Assembly: GCF_000725485.1 (NCBI RefSeq) | Contig: NZ_JOAG01000037.1 | Span: 73,421-137,420 of the forward strand | DNA length: 64,000 bases | Origin: Nonomuraea candida | Lineage (GTDB): Bacteria > Actinomycetota > Actinomycetes > Streptosporangiales > Streptosporangiaceae | Reading direction: 5' to 3' | Part shown: positions 25,129 to 33,343 of the stretch, one piece after another | Layout: each line of letters begins with the position of its first letter | How positions within the stretch are numbered: position 1 is the first letter of the stretch | Notes under the pieces: generated by a model | The model's input: the letters and a program-made list of their open reading frames with translations, nothing else | Told to the model about the DNA's origin: nothing | Database searches by the model: none | Position numbers and translations under genes: made by a program

Positions 25129-26199
25129 CTACTGGAGGCGGCGCACCGCCGCACCGATCCGTTCGTCAGTCGCGGTGACGGCGATGCGGATGTGCCGCTT
25201 ACCTGCCGATCCGTAGAACTCGCCCGGCGCGACCAAAATCCCGATTTCGGAGAGCTTGGCCACCTGGTCCCAGGCGCTCTGCCCGTTCGTCGCCCAGAAG
25301 TACAGGCCCGCCGTCGAGTGGTCGATGCTCCACCCGGCCTTCTCCAGGGCGGGGCGCAGCAGGGCGCGGCGGGCGGAGTAGAGCTCGCGCTGCCGGTCGG
25401 CGTGCTCGTCGTCGCCGAAGGCCACGGTCATCGCCGCCTGCACGGGCTGCGGCATGAGCATGCCGGCGTGCTTGCGCGTCTCCAGCAGCCGCTTGACCAG
25501 GACGGGGTCGCCCGTCACGAACCCGGCGCGGTAGCCGGCCAGGTTGGAGCGCTTGGAGAGCGAGTGGACGGCGAGCAGCCCCTCGTGGGAGCCGCCGCAG
25601 ACGTCGGGGTGCAGGATCGAGACCGGCCGCTCCTCCCAGCCCAGCTCGATGTAGCACTCGTCGGAGGCCACGACCGCGCCGCGCTCGCGGGCCCAGGCCA
25701 CGACCTTGCGCAGGTGCTCGGCGGGCAGCACGCGGCCCGTCGGGTTGCTCGGGGAGTTGACCCAGACGAGGTCGACGGGCTCGGGCCCGAGCGCGAGCGT
25801 GCTGTCGGAGGCCGTGCCGGTCGCCCCGGCCAGCCGGGCGCCCACGTCGTAGGTGGGGTAGGCCAGCTCGGGGAAGACCACCCGCTTGGCGCCCAGGTAG
25901 GTGGGCAGCCAGGCCACGAACTCCTTGGAGCCGATCAGCGGGAGCACGTCCTGCTGGTCGACGGTGACGCCGTGGCGGCGGCGCAGCCAGCCCGCGGCGG
26001 CCTCGCGCAGCGCCTTGGTGCCGTGGGTGAAGGGGTAGCCGGGGCTGTCGGCCGCCTGGACGAGGGCGTCCTGGACGAGGCGCGGCACGGGGTCGACCGG
26101 TGTGCCGATCGACAGGTCCACGATCCCATCGGGATGCGCCCTGGCGCGCTCTTTGTACGGCTCCAGCCGATCCCAGGGGAAGTCAGGCAGCTTGTTCAC
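25129..26199 (-). CDS. dapC: succinyldiaminopimelate transaminase
   Basis: About 356 residues, GTG start at 26199 preceded by GGAG. Class I/II aminotransferase: FPWDRLEPYKERARAHPDGI, DLSIGTPVDPVPRLVQDAL, VWVNSPSNPTGRVLP, ASDECYIELGWEE, and the PLP lysine in HSLSKRSNLAGYRAGFV. Length and the start pattern match actinobacterial DapC, which transfers amino groups to N-succinyl-2-amino-6-ketopimelate. With dapD and dapE it completes the succinylase branch here. The ferredoxin gene lies 110 bases upstream on the same strand, an order recalled in mycobacteria (Rv1178-Rv1177). Confidence 0.92.
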   Translation of the reverse strand: MNKLPDFPWDRLEPYKERARAHPDGIVDLSIGTPVDPVPRLVQDALVQAADSPGYPFTHGTKALREAAAGWLRRRHGVTVDQQDVLPLIGSKEFVAWLPTYLGAKRVVFPELAYPTYDVGARLAGATGTASDSTLALGPEPVDLVWVNSPSNPTGRVLPAEHLRKVVAWARERGAVVASDECYIELGWEERPVSILHPDVCGGSHEGLLAVHSLSKRSNLAGYRAGFVTGDPVLVKRLLETRKHAGMLMPQPVQAAMTVAFGDDEHADRQRELYSARRALLRPALEKAGWSIDHSTAGLYFWATNGQSAWDQVAKLSEIGILVAPGEFYGSAGKRHIRIAVTATDERIGAAVRRLQ

Positions 26200-26309
26200 G
26201 ATTCTCCAGGGTGTTGCGTTCGCCGTACCGGGACGCGCCGCCACGCCGTGCGAACGGGGCGCATCCACCTCGGATGTCCCCGTGCACGGGCGTCGGTGTG
26301 GCCGGCCTT

Positions 26310-26636
26310 CTAGTGACCCTCGCCCTGCGGCGGCAGGGCGGCGACCACCGGGTGGTCCTTGTCGATCTTGCCTACCTTGGAGGCGCCGCCGGGCGAGCCG
26401 AGGTCCTCGAAGAAGTCCACGTTCGCCTTGTAGAAGTCCTTCCACTGCTCGGGAAGGTCGTCCTCGTAGAAAATGGCCTCGACGGGGCACACAGGCTCGC
26501 ACGCGCCGCAGTCCACGCACTCGTCGGGGTGGATGTAAAGCATGCGCTCGCCCTCGTAGATGCAATCAACGGGGCATTCCTCGATGCACGCCTTGTCCAG
26601 GACGTCCACGCAAGGCTGCGCGATGACGTAGGTCAC
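26310..26636 (-). CDS. fdxA: seven-iron ferredoxin
   Basis: About 108 residues, GTG start ([20 protein letters not shown]). The first cysteine set (C-x7-C-x3-C) binds a [3Fe-4S] cluster with the last Cys of the second set; [20 protein letters not shown] binds [4Fe-4S]. [14 protein letters not shown] and a Gly/Pro tail complete the usual actinobacterial FdxA. It is a soluble electron carrier, for example to cytochromes P450. Same strand as dapC and divergent from the SH3-like gene at 26742. Confidence 0.93.
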   Translation of the reverse strand: MTYVIAQPCVDVLDKACIEECPVDCIYEGERMLYIHPDECVDCGACEPVCPVEAIFYEDDLPEQWKDFYKANVDFFEDLGSPGGASKVGKIDKDHPVVAALPPQGEGH

Positions 26637-26741
26637 CTCGAGCTCCTTCTTCTCCGCACCATGGCATGACTCTGACCGCGGTTTGCTACGCCCTAGTATT
26701 GCCGTGCTTGCCTGCTGGCCGAAACGGAGGGTGGCAAACTC

Positions 26742-26978
26742 GTGGCCGGACGCCTTGTCATCGCCATTACAAGTCAGGACATAGGCTCCCGGATCACCAC
26801 CCGCAGGCGGGTCACGGGCGGGTTTCGCGACGCGGTCGGCATCCTCGTGTCGTGGGCGGACGGAGTGCTCGAAGTTCGCAAAAGGGACGGCACCGTGGTG
26901 ACGATCCCCGAAGAGACGCTGGTGGCGGCCAGGGTCGTTCCGGCCGCGCCTCCTCGACCTGGGCGAATGCAACAGTAA
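26742..26978 (+). CDS. stand-alone SH3-like domain (as in the N-terminus of Rv0428c-type acetyltransferases)
   Basis: 78 residues from GTG, with GGAGG 11 bases upstream. [40 protein letters not shown] and [14 protein letters not shown] resemble the SH3-like leader of actinobacterial GNAT acetyltransferases that often sit beside fdxA. The acetyltransferase part is missing: the frame stops after a Pro-rich tail and a lipoprotein gene begins 12 bases on. Either it is a deletion remnant still under selection or a free-standing adaptor. Confidence 0.6.
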   Translation: MAGRLVIAITSQDIGSRITTRRRVTGGFRDAVGILVSWADGVLEVRKRDGTVVTIPEETLVAARVVPAAPPRPGRMQQ

Positions 26979-26989
26979 GTATTCGTCGT

Positions 26990-28057
26990 GTGACTGTACG
27001 TACTTGCGCCGCCGCAGCAGCCATCCTCGCCAGCGCCGGATGCGGCGCGTCGTCCACCGACTCCACCGCCACGGACACCAAGAACCTGCCGCCGCTCAAC
27101 ACCCGGGCCACCTCGATGAAGGCCGGCTTCGGCACCATGGAGCGGCTGGCCGAGGCCGCCAAGCGCGAGGGCGAGCTGAACGTCATCGCCCTGCCCCGCG
27201 ACTGGGTCAACTACGGCGAGATCATCGACGCCTTCGCCGACAAGTACGACATCAAGGTCAACGAGCTGGAGCCCGGCGCGAGCAGCAAACGCCAGCTCGA
27301 CATCGCCCCGCAGCTCAAACCCGACGTGTTCGACCTGACCATGGACGTGGCGGTGGCCGGGGCCGACCGGTTCGCCCCGTACAAGGTGCAGGGGTGGCAG
27401 GACCTGCCCGACCACGTCAAGGACCCGGCCGGCGGCTGGTACGCCGCCTACGGCGGCTACGTGTCCATCGGCTACGACCCGCGCGCCGTCAAGCCGCCCG
27501 CCTCCTTCGCCGACCTGCTCAAACCCGGCTACCGGGTCGCGCTCGACGGCGATCCCCTGCGCTCGGCGTCGGCCTTCGGCGGCGTCATGGCCGCCTCCAT
27601 GCGCGCGGGGGTGCCGCGGCCCGAGCAGGGCGTGGCGCTGTTCGCCAAGCTCAAGCAGGCCGGGCGGCTCACCGAGCCGGCCAAGGCCAACACGATCGTG
27701 GCCTGGGACCACCTCAACGCCGCCCGCGGCGCGCGCTCCGACGGCTGGAAGGTGACCATCCCGCGCGACGCCGCGCTCGGCGGCTACCACGTGCAGGCGA
27801 TCAGCAAGGCCGCCCCGCACCCCGCCGCCGCCCGGCTGTGGCAGGAGTTCCTCTTCTCCGACGAGGGCCAGAACCTGCTCCAGAAGGGCTTCGCGCGGCC
27901 CGCGCGCGGCGAGGCGATGCTCATGAAGGGCACCCTCGACGCCGAGCAGGCGGCGAAGCTGCCCAAGGCCCCCGGCCCGCCCGTGCTGATGACGATTCCG
28001 CAGGCGGACGCGGCGAAGGCGTACCTGAAGAAGGAATGGGCGAAGAGTGTGGGTTGA
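26990..28057 (+). CDS. solute-binding lipoprotein (orphan)
   Basis: About 355 residues, GTG start. A short signal with lipobox ASAGC predicts lipid attachment at Cys18. The mature part is a type 2 periplasmic-binding fold: [60 protein letters not shown] and [20 protein letters not shown], as in iron or polyamine binding proteins. No permease or ATPase is adjacent, so it either works with a distant transporter or is a sensor. It follows the SH3-like gene by 12 bases. Confidence 0.82.
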   Translation: MTVRTCAAAAAILASAGCGASSTDSTATDTKNLPPLNTRATSMKAGFGTMERLAEAAKREGELNVIALPRDWVNYGEIIDAFADKYDIKVNELEPGASSKRQLDIAPQLKPDVFDLTMDVAVAGADRFAPYKVQGWQDLPDHVKDPAGGWYAAYGGYVSIGYDPRAVKPPASFADLLKPGYRVALDGDPLRSASAFGGVMAASMRAGVPRPEQGVALFAKLKQAGRLTEPAKANTIVAWDHLNAARGARSDGWKVTIPRDAALGGYHVQAISKAAPHPAAARLWQEFLFSDEGQNLLQKGFARPARGEAMLMKGTLDAEQAAKLPKAPGPPVLMTIPQADAAKAYLKKEWAKSVG

Positions 28058-28159
28058 GCCAGAAGTGACGTGATATGTCGTAGGGACGATCAGGCTCTAA
28101 AGTGAACGGACAGCACGGCCACGGGGGCCCGATGTCTGATCGAATGTGAGCTGATCGTC

Positions 28160-28936
28160 TTGCGATACGACACGCCGAGCGTGGAGCGGTGGAACAGTCG
28201 TGCCTACGACAGCAGCTTCGGCTACGTCTCCACCCAGGGCGCGCCCCTCGTCGACCTGCTCGACCCGCGCGCCGGCGAGCGGGTGCTCGACCTCGGCTGC
28301 GGCACCGGGGTGCTGACCGCGCAGATCGCCTTCAGAGGAGCCGAGGTGCTCGGCATCGACGGCTCCGCCGCCATGATCGAGAAGGCGCTCGCGCAGTATC
28401 CCGGGATCGACTTCATCATCGGCGACGGGCACGACTTCACGGTCGTGGACCCGTACGACGCGGTCTTCTCCAACGCGGCCCTGCACTGGATGAGCCGCGA
28501 CCCCCGCGCGGTGATCGCCAGCGTCCGCGAGGCGCTCAAGCCCGGCGGGCGCTTCGTCGCGGAGATGGGCGGGGCCGGCAACTGCGCCGAGCTGACCGCC
28601 GCGATGCTCACCGCCTGGCGCGAGCACGGCCTGCGCGAGCCGGAGCTGCCGTGGTACTTTCCCACGCCTGCCGAATACGCCCGCCGCCTTGAGCAGGAGG
28701 GGTTCGTGGTCAGGCTGCTGGAATACTTCGACCGGCCCACCCCCCTGGACGAGTGCCCCGGCGGGGCCGCCGACTGGGTGCGCATGTTCGCCGCCTCGGT
28801 GCTCGAAGGGCTTCCCCCCGAGATCGTGGAACCCCTGCTCCGTCGCGTGAACGAGCTGGCCGCGCCCGCACTTCGCAGGGAGACTGGCTGGATGGCCGAC
28901 TACGTGCGTCTACGCTTTGCCGCTGTTCGACGTTGA
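28160..28936 (+). CDS. class I SAM-dependent methyltransferase
   Basis: 258 residues. RVLDLGCGTGVLTAQIAFRG (motif I), VLGIDGSAAMIEKALAQYPG (motif II), DAVFSNAALHWMSRDP and REALKPGGRFVAEMGG fit the trans-aconitate-methyltransferase-like group, which methylates small carboxylates. The only in-frame start near the conserved beginning is TTG at 28160, weak but supported by the reading of N-terminal residues RYDTPSVERWNSRAYDS. Nothing in the context fixes the substrate. It precedes the three-gene helicase unit by 112 bases on the same strand and may or may not share a promoter with it. Confidence 0.82.
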   Translation: MRYDTPSVERWNSRAYDSSFGYVSTQGAPLVDLLDPRAGERVLDLGCGTGVLTAQIAFRGAEVLGIDGSAAMIEKALAQYPGIDFIIGDGHDFTVVDPYDAVFSNAALHWMSRDPRAVIASVREALKPGGRFVAEMGGAGNCAELTAAMLTAWREHGLREPELPWYFPTPAEYARRLEQEGFVVRLLEYFDRPTPLDECPGGAADWVRMFAASVLEGLPPEIVEPLLRRVNELAAPALRRETGWMADYVRLRFAAVRR

Positions 28937-28970
28937 TGCGTCGTGCATGATGCGTAGGGCTGATTTGCCG

Positions 28971-28978
28971 GACTATGG
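28971..28978 (+). promoter_or_regulatory. GACTATGG motif upstream of the first paralogue
   Basis: GACTATGG at 28971-28978 lies 70 bases before the ATG at 29049. The same eight bases occur in reverse orientation (33298-33305) 39 bases before the ATG of the second paralogue. Shared control is possible, but an 8 bp match is weak. Confidence 0.2.
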
Positions 28979-29048
28979 TCTGTTCCGTGGGCGGCGAGAT
29001 TATGGCTGCACCGCTGCGGCGGCGTGAGGGGCTGGTGAACGGAACGGG

Positions 29049-31469
29049 ATGAACTTCTGCCTGAGCGACCTCGTACCACCGTTGAGGTGGAGCGACGCGT
29101 CCACGATCACGCTGCTCACCGGGCAGCCGGAGCTGCCGGACGCGTGGTGGCGGAGCCTGCCCATGCCGAGCGTCCTGGCGGCGATCGGCCCCGAGCCGCT
29201 GGGCGAGCTGCTGACGGAGATCGCCCTGGAGCACTGGCCCGCGGCCGCGGTCGGCGACGTCCTGCCCGCGCTGCACGTGCTGGACCCGGAGGAGGCCGAC
29301 GAGCCCGCCGTCGCGATCGCGCTCGACCGGGCCGGGTCCTGGGCCGGGCTGCTCGCGCTGACCAGCCGGGAGCTGGTCGACCAGCCCTTCATCCAGGCGC
29401 GGCCGGTGCTGAACACGCTGTTCTCGGCCGTCCTGGCGCGGCTCGCGCATCCGTACGAGGCCGGGGAGCCCGGCTCCGGTCCCCGCGAGGAGCCGTTCGC
29501 CCCCGAGCCCGTCGCGTACGCGCCCGCGACGTACGCCGCCGGCGCGCCTGAGGCGGTCGCTGCCGCGCCGGAGCGCGCGGAGGCGGTCGGAGAGGTGGCC
29601 TCCGAGCCGGTCGCCGCCCAGCACGCCACTGAGGCCGCCGAGGCCGCCGAGGCCGCCGACGAGCGGCCCGCCGCCCCCGCCCTCGCCCCCACCGGCGCCC
29701 TCGCTCCCGCCGCCGACGTCACGGACGACGCGCCGCGCGAGGAGTCCTCCCGCGAGGAGGCTCCCTACGAGGACGTCTCCTACGAGGGCTCGCCGTCCGA
29801 CCAGGAGGTGCCCGCCGACCAGGAGGCTGCCTTCCGGCAGGAGGAGGCGTCCGAACGGGAAGCCGAGTCCGAGCGGGAGGCCGCGCCGGGCGAGGAGCCG
29901 GAGTCCGACCGGACGACCTTCGACCACGAGGCTGAGTTCGACCAGGAACCGGCGCCCGGCCAGGAACCGGCGTCCGACCGGGAAGAGACGTTCGACCACG
30001 AGGAGGCCGCCGAGGTCGCCGAGGTCGCCGAGCCGGACGAGGACGGCCGCGAAGAGGTCGAGCGGGTCGTGGACGCCGACGCGGAGCCGGTCACCGACGA
30101 CGAGCCGCGCCCCGAGCCCGCGTACGAGCCCGAGCGGGCGCACGAGGCGGAGCCCGTGCTGGACGCCGCCGACGAGCCGGCCTCCGATCCGGCCGCACTG
30201 GAGGCCGCCGCGATTGAGGCCGCTCATCAGGAGGCGGGCCGGCCCGAGGAGGCCGGACCGGCGCCGGCCGGGCCCGACGCGCTGGAGGCCGCCGCGCTGG
30301 AGGCCCACGGGCCGGAGGCCGGGCCGGGGCAGGAGTTGCCCGAGCTGATCGAGGCCGCCTTCGCCGGGCTCGACGACAAGAGCTGGGCCGTGGCGCAGAA
30401 CCGGGTGTTCACCGACGAGCCCTCCGCCGTGGACCAGCTCGCCAAGCTCTTCGCCGTCTCCCCCGCCGAGATCGTCGCCACCGAGGACGAGCTGCGCGCC
30501 CGCCTCGGGCGGTGGCTGGCGAGCGACGAGGCGGCCCCGTACCGCGCGCACCTGGACGAGCTGGTCAGGACGCTGGGCCCGGGGGCGTCGAAGGAGCAGC
30601 TCATCGGCGCGGCCGACTGGCACCGCGTGGAGATCCGGGCGCTGGAGGTGCCCGCCTGGCAGGTCGTGCTGGCCACCCTGGCCCCGCCCGCGCCGCCACC
30701 GGTCCAGCCGGAGATCCGGCCGGCGGCCCGGCCCGAGATCCAGCCGGAACTCCCGCCGCCGCCGCTGCCGCAGCGCAAGCCGTACCAGCAGCAACAGCCG
30801 CAGCCGCCCGTCGAGCTGGTGCAGTCGGCGTTCGGGCCGGTGCAGCTGCCGCCGCCCCCGCCGCCCGGCCCGCCGCAGTTCCAGGCGTTCACGCCGGTCA
30901 CCCCGCCGGGCGGCGAGGCCAACGGCGGCGCGGGCGAGCACGACAAGCCGTACCAGCCGCTGAAGGACGTCTCCCAGACGCGGCGCTGCTTCCGGCAGCC
31001 GGACGGGCGGTGGTGGCTGCGCATCGACGTGACGGCCGAGCAGCTCGCCGGCGGAGAGTGCGCGCTGCCGACCGGGTTCGCGTCGTATCTGGGCCTGTCT
31101 CCCGGCGAGAGCAGGACGGTCAGGAGCGCCGCCGGGGAGCTGACCATGACCTGGCACGGCAGGCCGGTGCTGGAGTCGATCGAGCGCCTGCTCGTGGACG
31201 TGGGAGCCAGGGAGGGCGGCCACCTGTTCCTGACGCTGTCGGACGAGGGCGTGCTGCGGGCCAGGCACCTCCCGGTCGCCGCCGCGGGCGCCGAGAAGAT
31301 CACCAAGGCGCTGCGCCTGGTCGGGTACACGGCTCCGGGCGGCACCCGGGACCAGGCGGCCAGGGTGATCGCCACCAGGATCGGCATGACGGGACCGGTG
31401 GCCCTGCCGGACCTGCTCAACAGGCTCCGGGAACGCGGGGACCGCGACCTGCTCGACCTGCTGGGCTGA
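29049..31469 (+). CDS. paralogue A: acidic, HTH-degenerate partner of the helicase unit
   Basis: 806 residues. Residues 1-136 (MNFCLSDLVPPLRW, ELPDAWW) and 633-806 (KPYQPLKDVSQTRRCF, DGRWWLRIDV, LPTGFASYLG, FLTLSDEG, RLRERGDRDLLDLLG) align well with paralogue B at 33344. Residues 137-427 are an extreme acidic Glu/Asp/Ala/Pro segment absent from B. Residues 428-540 match B's sigma-region-4-like domain, but the recognition helix is lost (VSPAEIVATEDEL for VTRERIRQIERDL). A proline-rich linker (545-630) replaces B's winged-helix-like domains. It may be a protein-binding or DNA-mimic partner; I do not recognise the family. The helicase start is 5 bases downstream. Confidence 0.75.
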   Translation: MNFCLSDLVPPLRWSDASTITLLTGQPELPDAWWRSLPMPSVLAAIGPEPLGELLTEIALEHWPAAAVGDVLPALHVLDPEEADEPAVAIALDRAGSWAGLLALTSRELVDQPFIQARPVLNTLFSAVLARLAHPYEAGEPGSGPREEPFAPEPVAYAPATYAAGAPEAVAAAPERAEAVGEVASEPVAAQHATEAAEAAEAADERPAAPALAPTGALAPAADVTDDAPREESSREEAPYEDVSYEGSPSDQEVPADQEAAFRQEEASEREAESEREAAPGEEPESDRTTFDHEAEFDQEPAPGQEPASDREETFDHEEAAEVAEVAEPDEDGREEVERVVDADAEPVTDDEPRPEPAYEPERAHEAEPVLDAADEPASDPAALEAAAIEAAHQEAGRPEEAGPAPAGPDALEAAALEAHGPEAGPGQELPELIEAAFAGLDDKSWAVAQNRVFTDEPSAVDQLAKLFAVSPAEIVATEDELRARLGRWLASDEAAPYRAHLDELVRTLGPGASKEQLIGAADWHRVEIRALEVPAWQVVLATLAPPAPPPVQPEIRPAARPEIQPELPPPPLPQRKPYQQQQPQPPVELVQSAFGPVQLPPPPPPGPPQFQAFTPVTPPGGEANGGAGEHDKPYQPLKDVSQTRRCFRQPDGRWWLRIDVTAEQLAGGECALPTGFASYLGLSPGESRTVRSAAGELTMTWHGRPVLESIERLLVDVGAREGGHLFLTLSDEGVLRARHLPVAAAGAEKITKALRLVGYTAPGGTRDQAARVIATRIGMTGPVALPDLLNRLRERGDRDLLDLLG

Positions 31470-31474
31470 GGCCG

Positions 31475-33295
31475 GTGCCGCGGCTCGCGATCGGCCCCGA
31501 GTTTCCCAGGGGACTCGGCGCACTGGCCCGGCCGGTGCGCAGGGACGCCGTGGTCGCGCTGCGCCGGTTCCTGCGGAACGTGCCGGGCGCCCCGCACCCC
31601 GAGCGGGTCAGGGGCGCCAGGGACGCGCGGGTCGCCACCCTGCGCCTGGCCGAGGGGCAGCGCGCGGTGGCGGTGCGGCAGCGGGACGTGTACTGGCTGC
31701 GGGCGGTCCTGCCCGACGCCGAGGCCTGGTCGTACGCCCGCCGCCACCGCTACGGCGTCAACCCCGTGCTGGGCGTCGTCGAGGAGTGGGACGCCGAGGC
31801 CCTGGAGCGGGTGGAGCCCGCGTTGCGCCGGTCGGCCCGGCCGTCGCGGCTGTTCGACCCGATCTGCGACGGCGACCTGCTCGGCCTGGGCCTGGACGGG
31901 CACGCGCTGCCGCTGTTCCGGCTGATCACGAACGAGGCCGACGTGGCCGCGCTCGAACCACTGCTGCCGCCCACCCAGTACGTCCCGCTGGCCGTGCTGG
32001 CCAGGGGCGGCACGCTGGCGGAGGCGTGGCGGGAGCTGGACGCCTGGCGGGCGTGCGAGGAGGAGCCGGGCCCGATCGACCAGGACGACCTCTGCGCGGC
32101 CCTGCGGCGCAGCCCGGACCGGGCGGTGTTCGTCCAGGACCAGGCGCGGCTGGACCGGGTGCTGGCGGCCCCGGAGTGGTGCACGTTCCTGGACCCGCCG
32201 CAGCACCGGCTGGCCAGGGCCGCCCGGTACGACCGTCCGGTGCTGGTCGTCGGCGGCGCGGGCACCGGCAAGACGGTCGTCGCGCTGCACCGGGCCGCGC
32301 ATCTCGCGGTGCGCGGCAGCGGGCCCGTGCTGCTGGTGACCTTCTCCCAGAGCCTGGCCGAGGAGCTGTCGGCGAAGCTGGACCTGCTGATCCAGGACGA
32401 GGTGACGCGCAAGCGCGTCGAGGTGGCCAACGCCGAGCGGCTGGCCGTGCGCATCGTGGCCGATGCCGAGGGGCGGCGGCCCGCGCTGGTCGGGCCGGGG
32501 GCGCGCTCGCTGGCCCAGCTCACCGACGACGCGCTCAGGCTGCTGACCATCGACACGGGCGATCTGCTCGACGACGTGGATCCGGGGCGCAAGCCGTACC
32601 GTCATATGGTCGTGGACGAGGCGCAGGACATCAGCCCGGCGCAGTGGCGGCTGCTGCGGGCGGCGGTGCCGCACGCGCGCGACGACCTGTTCGTCGTGGG
32701 CGATCCGCACCAGCGCGTCACCGACACGCGGGTGGTGCTCGGCGCGGTCGGCGTCCACGCCGACGAGCACACGCTCGGGCGCTCCTACCGGCTGCCGCAG
32801 GAGCTGCTGTCGTTCGTGGTCCGGCTGCGCGGCGGCGGGCCCTCGCCCGGCCTGGCCGGGGGCGTGACCGAGATGCACGGCCTGAGCGCCGTCCGCCACG
32901 GTGAGCGGCCGGTCGTCCGGGCGTACGACACGCCCGAGTCGGAGCTGGCCGGTCTGCGCGCCGTGATCGACGCCTGGCTGGCCGACGGGGTGCCCCCGTC
33001 GGAGATCGCCGTCGGGGCCCGCGACCAGCGGCTGGTGCGGGCGGCCGAGCGGGCGCTGACCGGCCTCGACGTCCGGGCGGCGACGTTCCGCCGGCTGAAG
33101 GGGCTGGAGTTCGAGCGGGTGGCGCTCATCGGCGTGGCGGAGGGCGTGGTGCCCCCGCCGCCGCCGGACGAGCCGTACGAACGGGCTCGTGCCCTGCAAC
33201 GCGAACGGAGCATACTGTTCGTCGCCTGCACTCGCGCGCGATCGATGCTCTATATCTCCCATTCAGGAAGAGGCAGCCCGTTTCTACCCCTCTGA
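31475..33295 (+). CDS. superfamily 1 (UvrD/Rep-like) helicase with RelE/ParE-like N-terminal domain
   Basis: About 606 residues from GTG. Residues 15-100 (VVALRRFLRNVP, VRGARDARVATLRL, DVYWLRAVLPDAEAWSYARR) resemble the RelE/ParE toxin fold found at the start of some UvrD-like helicases. Helicase motifs: Walker A GGAGTGKT (260-267), DEAQD (381-385), VVGDPHQRVTD, SYRLPQELLSF, RLKGLEFERVALIG and SILFVACTRARSMLYIS. It is compact, lacking large 1B/2B insertions. ATP-driven DNA or RNA translocation is expected. Being 5 bases after paralogue A and 48 before B, it belongs to one transcript with them. Confidence 0.85.
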   Translation: MPRLAIGPEFPRGLGALARPVRRDAVVALRRFLRNVPGAPHPERVRGARDARVATLRLAEGQRAVAVRQRDVYWLRAVLPDAEAWSYARRHRYGVNPVLGVVEEWDAEALERVEPALRRSARPSRLFDPICDGDLLGLGLDGHALPLFRLITNEADVAALEPLLPPTQYVPLAVLARGGTLAEAWRELDAWRACEEEPGPIDQDDLCAALRRSPDRAVFVQDQARLDRVLAAPEWCTFLDPPQHRLARAARYDRPVLVVGGAGTGKTVVALHRAAHLAVRGSGPVLLVTFSQSLAEELSAKLDLLIQDEVTRKRVEVANAERLAVRIVADAEGRRPALVGPGARSLAQLTDDALRLLTIDTGDLLDDVDPGRKPYRHMVVDEAQDISPAQWRLLRAAVPHARDDLFVVGDPHQRVTDTRVVLGAVGVHADEHTLGRSYRLPQELLSFVVRLRGGGPSPGLAGGVTEMHGLSAVRHGERPVVRAYDTPESELAGLRAVIDAWLADGVPPSEIAVGARDQRLVRAAERALTGLDVRAATFRRLKGLEFERVALIGVAEGVVPPPPPDEPYERARALQRERSILFVACTRARSMLYISHSGRGSPFLPL

Positions 33296-33343
33296 TCCCA
33301 TAGTCTGAACTGCGGATATCTTCCCTTTGCCGGTTGGACCTCA

